64,000 nucleotides of DNA from Rhodococcus pseudokoreensis (GTDB taxonomy: Bacteria; Actinomycetota; Actinomycetes; Mycobacteriales; Mycobacteriaceae): the NCBI RefSeq assembly GCF_017068395.1, contig NZ_CP070619.1, positions 4,898,001 through 4,962,000 of the forward strand. The letters are read 5' to 3'. The notes beneath the pieces are model-generated. The model saw only the letters and a list, made by a program, of their open reading frames with translations. It did no database searches and was not told the DNA's origin. The translations under genes and the position numbers were made by a program. Positions within the stretch are counted from its first letter, which is position 1. Each line of letters opens with the position of its first letter. This document shows positions 17,189-25,243 of the stretch, in pieces.

Positions 17189-17905
17189 ATGTCCGACTCC
17201 GTGGTTACGCCCCCCAAATGGGGATCGACCGAAATGCTCCCATTGCCGGGCCGATTCAACACCGCTGTTCGGTCGTTGGCGGCACAACGATTCTCCGCCA
17301 CCGGAGAGCAATGGAAAGACAGCGTATTCGAACGTCAGTTCGATATTTTCTCGGTGGAGGATGCGCGAGCGATCGAGCAGGAGGCCCTGGATTCCGGGTA
17401 CCGGTTCGAATACTCCGCGACGGTCTCCCTCGAATCCGAGCCGCACAAGTACAAGCGAACCGACCGAGAGGCGCGGGCGTTCTCGGAAGACCGGGACTCG
17501 GACGGTCGCCGTCACGTGGGTATCGGCGACAACGTGATCAAGAAGTCCCAGACGGTCATCGGACCGGTCGCATTGATCTCCGCGGTCGAGCAGGTCATGG
17601 AATTGCTCACCGACGGCATCCCACCCGGCACGATCGCCGTGATCGACGACTCGGGCGGCACCTTGACGGCGCCGATCATCGAAGGGTTCGCCGGTGTCAT
17701 CTGCCTCGGCGGCACCGTGCGCTCGCACCTGGGCATCCTCGCCCGGGAGTACGACGTCCCCACGCTGATGAACTGCAAGATCAACGACCTGAAGAACGGC
17801 GACGTGGTCGAACTCGAAGTGACCGCGGCGCCCCCGGCAGCGGATGCCTACGAGACGGGTGACACCGGGCATGCCCGGATCTGGCTGATCGAAAGCGAGA
17901 GCTGA
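17189..17905 (+). CDS. Phosphohistidine swivelling domain protein with N-terminal extension (pair 3)
   Basis: The 238-residue protein has about 110 N-terminal residues of unknown fold (WKDSVFERQFDIFSVEDARAI, EFSYATVSLE-like strands, many charged residues). A phosphohistidine domain follows: GGTLTAPIIEGFAGVICLGG, VRSHLGILAREYDVPTLMN. The phosphoacceptor His is conserved. It is the first gene of the operon divergent from LuxR and lies 4 nt before its partner-family gene. The extension distinguishes it from pair 1 and may dock the kinase or a second substrate. Confidence 0.8.
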   Translation: MSDSVVTPPKWGSTEMLPLPGRFNTAVRSLAAQRFSATGEQWKDSVFERQFDIFSVEDARAIEQEALDSGYRFEYSATVSLESEPHKYKRTDREARAFSEDRDSDGRRHVGIGDNVIKKSQTVIGPVALISAVEQVMELLTDGIPPGTIAVIDDSGGTLTAPIIEGFAGVICLGGTVRSHLGILAREYDVPTLMNCKINDLKNGDVVELEVTAAPPAADAYETGDTGHARIWLIESES

Positions 17906-17909
17906 GACC

Positions 17910-19487
17910 ATGGCGAATCTGAACTACCGGACCCTGCTGGAGACCAACAACTACCTGCGGAGTCTGTCCGACACCACCTACTGGCTGTGCATCACGCGCA
18001 CGGTGCAGGAATCGAAGCTGTTCCCCATGAACCCGTACATGCTGGTGAGCTATCTCAACAGCTTCTACCGGTTGCCGACCCTGTTGCGCGAGATCGACGC
18101 GGCGACGCCGGCCGAGGAACTCGGAGACCGCGCCCGCGAGGTCAGCCTGAAGGTGGACACGGTCAACGCGGCGTGGGGCATGCCCGCGTTCTACCTCATC
18201 GGCCGGGAAATGCTGATGAACTGGGGGCTCCTGCGGCCCACCGACGCGGTCGACGACGTCGTCGACGTGCTCGACTTCTCCCGGCGGTTCAATCTGGCCT
18301 ACCACCGCAACGACGGACACCTGACGAACAAGGAATTCGGTGACCGCAGCCAGTTCCTGCCCGAACGAACCCTGCAGGTCTTCGAATCCGACCTGCACGG
18401 TGTGGTGCCCGGTGACCGGCTGCACACCGCCGCAACCAAACTCGTCGCCCAGCTGTCGCAGTACGCGTTCCTTGCGCACTGTGAGTGCCGCATCGGTCTG
18501 CACAACAGCGGCCCCTACGACTTCGGCAACAACCGGCAGATGATCATGCGGGACTTCTTCGACCTGACCGAGGGCGATTACCCGTGGCTCGACGGCATCG
18601 CCACCCAGTTGCCGTTCAATAATCTCACGATTCCGATCGTCTTCAAGGGCACCAACTTCCACTTGATGGACGACTGGGCGTCCTTCGAGGCCGAACCCGG
18701 ATACAACGCCGCCAACATCGAAGCGGTCGGGATGTACACCTCGGATGCGCTGACCGACGGATACATTCCGGTCGGCATGGACAACGCCGACACCCTGGCC
18801 GACACCATGGAGCAGTACCGCGAGATCCTCAACGAGGCGACCACCGACCTGTGGAAGCGGACCGCGACCTGGTCACGCGAGCAGATGATCGACGCCGGCG
18901 CCCTGGTCTACTCCTCGGTCGGCAAGGATTTCGCTCATCTCGCCGGAACCTACCGGCAGGACGACTGGTTTCAGGTCGACGAACGAGTGCAGCGATTCAA
19001 GCCCCTGCTCAACGACGAATACGGACGCGACAACCTCGGCGAGATGGTGGGTCTACTGGGATTGCCCCACCAGACGAGCAACGAGTACACCATGGCCCGC
19101 TATTCCGACCTGAACCGCAACATGCTCACCGGCATCCCCTTCTCGGTGCTCACCGACGACGACTACGCACCGACCGCCGGTGACCGGTTCACCGGATCGT
19201 CGAGCCTGCCCGGCAAGACCGGTTTGTGGACCACCAGCGCAGGCCGCATCGACATCGACGACTACAACACGCGCGCACAGGGATTCACGCCCGCCGTGCT
19301 CGACGGCGGCAACCGCTACCTCGACGAGGAATGGGTGAAGTGGAACCACGGGACCCCGCAGGCGGACGAGCTGTACCGCCTCGCGCAGCGAGGCTCACGG
19401 AACATCGAGGGCCGCGGGTCCGGGCTGCGTCGCGCCGACCTGCCCGCCGCCGATGGCACGAAGGGAACCGACGATGCAGATCGGTGA
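17910..19487 (+). CDS. Unrecognised family, phosphohistidine-partner protein 3
   Basis: A 525-residue member of the same family as 12209-13405. Shared motifs are ESKLFPMNPYMLVSYLNSFY, GREMLMNWG, LAHCECRIGLHNSGPYDFG and DYPWLDGI, with MDDWASF in place of the NVWGTAWF strand. It carries about 120 extra C-terminal residues (from GRDNLGEMVGLLGLPHQTSN onward) not found in the other two. Its end overlaps the next gene by 14 bp. A role in presenting the substrate to the phosphorylated swivelling domain is inferred from the pairing. Function is otherwise unknown. Confidence 0.75.
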   Translation: MANLNYRTLLETNNYLRSLSDTTYWLCITRTVQESKLFPMNPYMLVSYLNSFYRLPTLLREIDAATPAEELGDRAREVSLKVDTVNAAWGMPAFYLIGREMLMNWGLLRPTDAVDDVVDVLDFSRRFNLAYHRNDGHLTNKEFGDRSQFLPERTLQVFESDLHGVVPGDRLHTAATKLVAQLSQYAFLAHCECRIGLHNSGPYDFGNNRQMIMRDFFDLTEGDYPWLDGIATQLPFNNLTIPIVFKGTNFHLMDDWASFEAEPGYNAANIEAVGMYTSDALTDGYIPVGMDNADTLADTMEQYREILNEATTDLWKRTATWSREQMIDAGALVYSSVGKDFAHLAGTYRQDDWFQVDERVQRFKPLLNDEYGRDNLGEMVGLLGLPHQTSNEYTMARYSDLNRNMLTGIPFSVLTDDDYAPTAGDRFTGSSSLPGKTGLWTTSAGRIDIDDYNTRAQGFTPAVLDGGNRYLDEEWVKWNHGTPQADELYRLAQRGSRNIEGRGSGLRRADLPAADGTKGTDDADR

Positions 19488-20943
19488 CCTGATCCGCCGC
19501 GCCGGGCGTCAGTTCGGCACCGCACCCGCGCTCATCGACGGCGATCGAGTGGTCAGCTTCGCCGAGTTCGACGAACTCACCGACCGGCTCGGCCACGCAC
19601 TGCTGGCCCGCGGCCTCGACGCCGGTGACCGTGTCGCGGTGCTCATGCCGAACGGCATCGACGGCGTCGTCGTCTATTACGCCCTCGCGAAGGCCGGGCT
19701 GGTCCGGGTCCCGCTCAACGTGCGTGAGACGGCCCACGAGCATGCCTACAAGGTCGAGGACTCGCAGGCGCGGGCCCTGGTCTACGCAGGGGAGCCCCCC
19801 GCCCGGGTCGAGTTGATGATCACTGCCGACGAGCTGCCCGGACTCGTCGCCGGCACCCCCGACGGCCCGTGCGACGTCCGGCGCGACCAGGACGAACCGC
19901 TGCGGCTGGCCTACACCGGCGGCACGACCGGCAAGCCCAAGGCGGTGGTCCTCACCACGCGCAGCGAGCTCGCCGAAGTGGCGAATTTCCTGGTCGACCT
20001 GCTGCCCAACCTGCGACCGGACTCGGTGATGCTGCACGCCGCACCGATCACCCACGGCAGCGGCGCGTTCTTCCTGCCGCACCTGGTCAAGGGCGCCCCG
20101 AACGTCATCGTGTCGAAGTTCTCGCCCGGCGCCTTCCTCGACGCCGCGCAGAAGTACCGGGCCACGTCGACGTTCATGGTGCCGACGATGATCGCGATGC
20201 TACTCGAGGATCCCGCCACGGCAACAGCGGATCTCGCCCTCGAGCGGTTGTGCTACGGCGGCGCCCCGATCGCGACCAGTGTGCTCCAACGCGGAATCGA
20301 CATCCTCGGACCGGTTTTCGCGCAGCTCTACGGTCAGGCGGAGGCGCCACTGGCGATCACGTGCCTGCAGCCGTGGGAGCACACCCCGGAACGGCTGACC
20401 TCCGCCGGCAAGCCCTACACGTTCGTCGAGGTGCAGGTCCGGGCCGCCGACGGCACGGTGCTCGGACCGGACGAGGTCGGGGAGGTCCTGACCCGGGGAC
20501 CGCACACGATGAGCCGGTACTGGCGTCGCCCGGACGCCACCGCCGAGACGATCGAACCGGACGGCTGGTTGCACACCGGAGACATCGGACGCTGGGACGA
20601 CGACGGATACCTGCACCTGCTCGACCGCAGGCACGACGTCATCATCTCGGGCGGCTTCAACGTCTACCCCCGCGAGGTCGAAGACGCCCTGCTCACACAC
20701 CCCGCGGTCGTCGAGGCCGCGGTGGTGGGCCTGCCCGACGAGAAGTGGGGCGAACGGGTCGCCGCCGCTGTGGTCACCCGCACCACCGCCGAACCCGACG
20801 AGATCCTCGAGTTCTGCGCCGATCGGCTGGCCGGTTTCAAACGACCCCGTTCCCTGGAGATCTGGCCGAACATCCCCACCAGTCCGGTCGGGAAATCCCT
20901 GCGCCGCGAAGTGCGCGACCGCATGGTCGCCGCGCAGGTGTGA
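19474..20943 (+). CDS. Acyl-CoA synthetase / AMP-dependent ligase
   Basis: The 489-residue ANL-superfamily ligase activates a carboxylic acid as acyl-AMP and transfers it to CoA. The P-loop YTGGTTGKPKAVVLTT is intact, as are the A5 region (YGQAEAPLAIT), the hinge/A8 segment DGWLHTGDIGRWDDDGY...GGFNVYPREVED and the A10 lysine (SPVGKSLRREVRDRM). The ATG at 19474 has AAGGGA 8 nt upstream and overlaps the previous stop, better than the ATG at 19453. In context it would ligate CoA to the carboxylated (beta-keto acid) product before thiolysis. Confidence 0.9.
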   Translation: MQIGDLIRRAGRQFGTAPALIDGDRVVSFAEFDELTDRLGHALLARGLDAGDRVAVLMPNGIDGVVVYYALAKAGLVRVPLNVRETAHEHAYKVEDSQARALVYAGEPPARVELMITADELPGLVAGTPDGPCDVRRDQDEPLRLAYTGGTTGKPKAVVLTTRSELAEVANFLVDLLPNLRPDSVMLHAAPITHGSGAFFLPHLVKGAPNVIVSKFSPGAFLDAAQKYRATSTFMVPTMIAMLLEDPATATADLALERLCYGGAPIATSVLQRGIDILGPVFAQLYGQAEAPLAITCLQPWEHTPERLTSAGKPYTFVEVQVRAADGTVLGPDEVGEVLTRGPHTMSRYWRRPDATAETIEPDGWLHTGDIGRWDDDGYLHLLDRRHDVIISGGFNVYPREVEDALLTHPAVVEAAVVGLPDEKWGERVAAAVVTRTTAEPDEILEFCADRLAGFKRPRSLEIWPNIPTSPVGKSLRREVRDRMVAAQV

Positions 20944-20966
20944 CCGAGACACCGAAAGGACCAATC

Positions 20967-21575
20967 ATGCTCGACCCCAACGAACTCACCGTTCACACCC
21001 TGACCCTGCGTCAGCTCGGATCCGCCGAACAGCTCGCCGAGATCAACGCCCTCCCGATCGCCGACGTCGAGGCGGCGCTGGAAAAGGCCGTCGCGGACGG
21101 CGCGGTGATGGCCGCACGCGGCAACTACATGATCACCCCGGCCGGCCGCGAGTTCCTCGACGAGGTGTACCTCCGCGCCTTCGCCGGTCTGCGCGCGGAC
21201 CCCGCCGTCACCGACGCGATGGACTCCTTCGAGACCGGCGTCAACAAGCAGGTCCTCAGCCTGACCACCGACTGGCAGACCATCGAGGTCGACGGCGCCC
21301 GCGTGAGCAACGATCACGCCGACGCCGACTACGACGCCAAGATCGTCGAGAAACTCGGCCGCGTGCACGAGAAGACCCAGAAGGTCCTGCAGCCCCTGGC
21401 CCAGCAGAACCCGCTGGTCGATCGATTCCTCGACCGGATCGGCGCGGCGCTGATCCGCGCCGAGGGCGGCGAGACCGACTACGTCAGCGGCGTCCGCGTC
21501 GACTCCGTCCACACCGTGTGGTTCCAGATGCACGAACACATCCTCCGCCTCACCGGACGGGAGCGCCCCGAATGA
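20967..21575 (+). CDS. Winged-helix-like accessory protein coupled to the PPDK-like kinase
   Basis: A 202-residue protein. Residues 1-70 look like a winged helix (LTVHTLTLRQLGSAEQLAEI, VEAALEKAVADGAVMAARGNYMITPAGREFL). The rest is helical (KIVEKLGRVHEKTQKVLQPLAQQ, VDRFLDRIGAALIRAEGGE). It is not a convincing transcription factor: it overlaps the kinase gene by 4 bp (ATGA) and has GAAAGGA 6 nt before its ATG. A stoichiometric regulatory or structural subunit of the kinase is more likely, comparable in position to the small third subunit of phenylphosphate synthase, although it has no CBS domains. Confidence 0.65.
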   Translation: MLDPNELTVHTLTLRQLGSAEQLAEINALPIADVEAALEKAVADGAVMAARGNYMITPAGREFLDEVYLRAFAGLRADPAVTDAMDSFETGVNKQVLSLTTDWQTIEVDGARVSNDHADADYDAKIVEKLGRVHEKTQKVLQPLAQQNPLVDRFLDRIGAALIRAEGGETDYVSGVRVDSVHTVWFQMHEHILRLTGRERPE

Positions 21576-23311
21576 GCACCGCAACGGGTTTTCGCTGGCT
21601 GGTCGTCCCCGACGAGGACGCCGCCGAGCCGAGCCGCGATCTGGTCGGCGGGAAGGCATGGAGCCTGTGGCGGATGCGGTCCCTGGGCCTGCGGGTGCCA
21701 CCGGCGTTCGTCGTCACCACCGCGGCCTGCGAGGCATACTTCGCCGACGGCGGCCTGCCCGAGGGCCTGGCCGACGAACTGATCACCGGAATCCGGTTGC
21801 TGGAGAAGCAACTCGGCCGCACGTTCGGCGGCACCGAACGCCCGCTGCTGGTGTCGGTCCGCTCCGGCGCCGCGATCAGCATGCCCGGCATGATGGACAC
21901 CATCCTCGACCTGGGCTGCAACGACGAGGTCGAGGCCGCCCTCGCCGCAGAAAGCGGTGACCGCGACTTCGCCGCCGAGGTGCATCGCCGCTTCACCGGC
22001 TTCTACGGCCGCCTCGTCCTCGGCTGCACCGAGGAACTCGAGGACCTGCCCGACACCGCGTCGGTCCGGGCCGCGATCTCGTCCGACGTCGGTGACGCCG
22101 TGCCGGCCGACCCGTGGGAGCAGCTCCGCGCCGCGGTGGCCGCGGTGTTCGCATCGAGCCGATCCCGGCGCGCCCTCGCCTACCGCAAGCACTACGGCAT
22201 CCCGGACGATCTCGGCACCGCGGTCACCGTGCAGGCGATGGTGTTCGGCAACCTCGACGACGACTCCGGCACCGGGGTGCTGTTCACCCGCAACCCGGTC
22301 GATGGCGCCCGCGAACCCTACGGCGAATATCTGCAGCGCGGGCAGGGCGAGGACGTCGTGTCCGGCCGGATCACCCCGAAACCGCTGACCGACCTGGAAG
22401 AGCGCTGGCCGACCGTGCACGCCGAATTGCTCGACGCCGCCGAGCAACTCGACCGTGAGGGTCGCGACGCACAGGACATCGAGTTCACCGTGCAGAGCGG
22501 CGAGCTGTTCCTGCTGCAGTCCCGCCCGGCGAAGCGCACCGCCCGCGCCGCCGTGCGGATCGCCGTCGAACTCGTCGACGAGGGTGTACTCGAACCGGAG
22601 GAGGCGCTGTCCCGGGTCACCGCAGAGCAGATCCGCACTCTCCTGCGCCCGGAGATCGCACCCGGCGCCGCCGACACCGCGGACGTACTGGTGACCGGGG
22701 TGGCCGCAAGCCCGGGCGTCGCCACCGGTGTTGTCGTCGATACTCCCGAAGCGGCACAGGCGAACCCGGGAAGCATCCTGGTCCGCAAATCGACCAGCCC
22801 GGACGACGTCCACGGCATGATCGCGGCCGCCGCAGTGGTCACCGAGCAAGGCGGCGCAACCTCACACGCAGCCGTCGTCAGCCGAGCCCTCGACACCCCC
22901 TGCGTCGTCGGCTGCGGCACCGACACAGTGGCAGGCCTGGTCGGCCGCACCGTCACCGTCGACGCGACCACCGGCCACGTCTACGCCGGCGCACTGCCGA
23001 CGTCGGCGATCGACGAGAGCGACGACGAGGACCTGCGCCGCCTCACCCGGTGGGCCGAGAGCGCCACCCCGGTGCGGGTGGGTCCCGACGTCGCCGCCCC
23101 ACCGATCTTCGACGCGGAAACCCTCGCCGCCGAGGACCTCGGTGAGCAATTGCCCGACATCCCGACCGGCACCAAAACCGTACGCGGCGCGGTGTTCTGC
23201 GCCCCCGACGGCGTGCGCGCCGCACTGGACGCCGGCGTCGACGCGATCGTCACCGCACACCGGCTGCCGGTGCTGCTCGCCGCCATCGCACACCAAAGGA
23301 GAACCTCATGA
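21572..23311 (+). CDS. PPDK-like kinase lacking the PEP-binding barrel
   Basis: The 579-residue protein has the pyruvate-phosphate-dikinase ATP-grasp half. It shows DLVGGKAWSLWRMRSLGLRV, the PPDK-type loop VSVRSGAAISMPGMMDTILD, and LFTRNPVDGAREPYGEYLQ followed by GQGEDVVSG. A phosphohistidine domain follows (EQGGATSHAAVVSRALDTPC, His near residue 435). The C-terminal TIM barrel that binds PEP/pyruvate in PPDK (about 350 residues) is reduced to roughly 110 degenerate residues. It can therefore take phosphate from ATP but must hand it to another protein or substrate. The three extra phosphohistidine-partner proteins in the cluster are the obvious recipients. Confidence 0.85.
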   Translation: MSTATGFRWLVVPDEDAAEPSRDLVGGKAWSLWRMRSLGLRVPPAFVVTTAACEAYFADGGLPEGLADELITGIRLLEKQLGRTFGGTERPLLVSVRSGAAISMPGMMDTILDLGCNDEVEAALAAESGDRDFAAEVHRRFTGFYGRLVLGCTEELEDLPDTASVRAAISSDVGDAVPADPWEQLRAAVAAVFASSRSRRALAYRKHYGIPDDLGTAVTVQAMVFGNLDDDSGTGVLFTRNPVDGAREPYGEYLQRGQGEDVVSGRITPKPLTDLEERWPTVHAELLDAAEQLDREGRDAQDIEFTVQSGELFLLQSRPAKRTARAAVRIAVELVDEGVLEPEEALSRVTAEQIRTLLRPEIAPGAADTADVLVTGVAASPGVATGVVVDTPEAAQANPGSILVRKSTSPDDVHGMIAAAAVVTEQGGATSHAAVVSRALDTPCVVGCGTDTVAGLVGRTVTVDATTGHVYAGALPTSAIDESDDEDLRRLTRWAESATPVRVGPDVAAPPIFDAETLAAEDLGEQLPDIPTGTKTVRGAVFCAPDGVRAALDAGVDAIVTAHRLPVLLAAIAHQRRTS

Positions 23312-23841
23312 CCACGCCGGAACGGGTGACCCACCGCGAGGTGCGGGAGATCCTGCGCACCTTCCAGGACTCCGGATGGGCCGCCATGACCCTCGAACTC
23401 GACGGCATGCGTATCACCGTCGGCAAGGACGGCCCTCCGGCCACAGCGGGCCAGTCGGCGGCCCCGGCCCCGGTCCCGGCCCTGGCCTCGACCCCGATGC
23501 CTGCTGCCGCCCCCGCCACCGCCGTGCCTCCGGCCGCGAGCGCCCCTGCCGCGCCTGCACCGCCCGCACCGGCCGCCGACGTGGACACCGCCGGCTGCAT
23601 CGAGGTTCGATCCCAGACCGTCGGCGCCTTCTGGGTGGCCCCCGGCCCCGGTGAGCCGCCGTTCGTGCAGGTCGGGCAGATCGTCGAGGCCGGGCAGCAG
23701 ATCGCCATCGTCGAGGTCATGAAGCTGATGAACCCGGTGGTCACCCCCCACGGCGGGGAGATCGTGCAGATCTGCGCCACCAACGCGGACCTGGTCGAAT
23801 TCGACCAGGTGCTGTTCCTGATCAGGCCGACCGATGGCTAG
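23308..23841 (+). CDS. Biotin carboxyl carrier protein (BCCP)
   Basis: A 177-residue BCCP. An N-terminal helical region is followed by a long Ala/Pro linker (about residues 45-92) and a C-terminal biotinyl domain ending DLVEFDQVLFLIRPTDG. The biotinylation motif is EVMKLMN, with Lys139 as the expected biotin site. Overall it resembles the AccB type of acetyl-CoA carboxylase. The gene overlaps the kinase before it (ATGA) and the biotin carboxylase after it by 8 bp. This is strong evidence that the phosphotransfer and carboxylation genes work together. Confidence 0.92.
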   Translation: MTTPERVTHREVREILRTFQDSGWAAMTLELDGMRITVGKDGPPATAGQSAAPAPVPALASTPMPAAAPATAVPPAASAPAAPAPPAPAADVDTAGCIEVRSQTVGAFWVAPGPGEPPFVQVGQIVEAGQQIAIVEVMKLMNPVVTPHGGEIVQICATNADLVEFDQVLFLIRPTDG

Positions 23842-25243
23842 CCCGTCGACCCTGACCACCGAGTCACCGCGCCGCACCCCGCTGCGGCGGGTCCTGGTCG
23901 CCAACCGCGGGGAGATCGCGGTCCGCGTGATCAAGGCCTGCCGCGCCCTCGGCATCGAAACGGTCGCGGTGACCTCGACCGTGGACCGCGACGGACTGGC
24001 CGCCCGGATGGCGGACCGCGCGGTGTGCATCGGCCCCGCCCCGGCAGCGCAGAGCTACCTGGCGATCCCCGCAGTGCTCAGCGCCGCGCTCGGCGCCGGC
24101 TGCGACGCCGTGCACCCCGGCTACGGGTTCCTGTCGGAGAACCCGGAATTCGCCGCCGCCTGCGTCGCCGAGGGCCTCACCTTCGTCGGACCGCGGCCGG
24201 AAGCGGTCGCCCAGGCCGGCGACAAGGCCCGCGCCCGCGAACTCGCCCGTTCGGCCGGTATCCCCGTGCTGTCGGGATCGCCGGTGATCGACTCGACCGA
24301 GGCCGCGGTCGCCGCGGCCGCCGAGCTCGGCTATCCCGTGTTGGTCAAGGCCGCCGCCGGCGGCGGCGGCCGGGGAATGTCGGTGGTCGAGAACGAGTCC
24401 GAGCTGAGGGCCCGCTGGTCGTCGGCTGCGGCGGAGGCCCAGTCGGCGTTCGGCGACGGACGACTGTACGTCGAGCGATTCATCCGCAACGCCCGCCACA
24501 TCGAGGTCCAGGTGCTCGGGGACAAACACGGCTCCGTCATCCACCTCGGCGAACGCGACTGCACCCTGCAACGGCGTCACCAGAAGGTCGTCGAGGAATC
24601 GCCGGCACCCAACCTGCCCGAGACGATTCGTCAGGACATCCGACGCAGCGGAGTTCTGTTCGCCGAGGCGCTCGGGCTCGACAGCGCCGGAACCGTCGAA
24701 TTCATCTACGACGCAGACACCCACGAGTTCGCTTTCCTCGAGTTCAACGCCCGAATCCAGGTCGAACACCCCGTGACCGAGATGGTCACCGGCGTGGACC
24801 TGGTCGCCGAGCAACTGCGTTCGGCGGCCGGCGAACCGCTCCGCTTCACCCAGGACGACATCGCCCTGACCGGGCACGCCATCGAGGTTCGCATCACCAC
24901 CGAGGATCCGGCCCGCGGTTTCATCCCCAACCCGGGCACGGTGCAGACGTGGGATCCCCCGGAGGGGGAGGGCATTCGCGTCGACAGCCACTGCGAAACC
25001 GGCTACGTCGTCACGCCCTACTACGACTCCCTGCTCGCCAAGATCGTGGCACACGGGACCGACCGTGACGTCGCAGCGGACCGGATGGTCGCTGCCCTGG
25101 GCCGACTGGGGGTGACCGGAGTTCCCACCACCGCGGATTTCGCCCGGGTGGCCCTGGACCATCCGGACTTCCGGGCCGGCACCGTCACCACCGACTGGAT
25201 CGCCTCTCGGGGCCTCCCCGACTACTTGGAGAAGATCTCATGA
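23834..25243 (+). CDS. Biotin carboxylase
   Basis: The 469-residue ATP-grasp enzyme carboxylates the biotin of BCCP with bicarbonate and ATP. Visible hallmarks are RVLVANRGEIAVRVIKACRA, HPGYGFLSENPEFA, the glycine loop AAAGGGGRGMSVVENE, GERDCTLQRRHQKVVEESPA and the active-site segment EFNARIQVEHPVTEMVTGVD. The usual MNTR is EFNAR here, with the catalytic Arg kept. The first 18 residues are extra; GTG or ATG codons before RRVLVANR are alternatives. It is a separate BC subunit rather than the fused pyruvate-carboxylase form. Confidence 0.93.
   Translation: MASPSTLTTESPRRTPLRRVLVANRGEIAVRVIKACRALGIETVAVTSTVDRDGLAARMADRAVCIGPAPAAQSYLAIPAVLSAALGAGCDAVHPGYGFLSENPEFAAACVAEGLTFVGPRPEAVAQAGDKARARELARSAGIPVLSGSPVIDSTEAAVAAAAELGYPVLVKAAAGGGGRGMSVVENESELRARWSSAAAEAQSAFGDGRLYVERFIRNARHIEVQVLGDKHGSVIHLGERDCTLQRRHQKVVEESPAPNLPETIRQDIRRSGVLFAEALGLDSAGTVEFIYDADTHEFAFLEFNARIQVEHPVTEMVTGVDLVAEQLRSAAGEPLRFTQDDIALTGHAIEVRITTEDPARGFIPNPGTVQTWDPPEGEGIRVDSHCETGYVVTPYYDSLLAKIVAHGTDRDVAADRMVAALGRLGVTGVPTTADFARVALDHPDFRAGTVTTDWIASRGLPDYLEKIS

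Noticed and set aside
17205..17225. A third copy of the GTCCCCCAA box (CCCCCCAAATGGGG)
   Set aside because: It lacks the GTCC and GGAC ends and lies inside the coding sequence of the gene at 17189 (codons for PPKWG).
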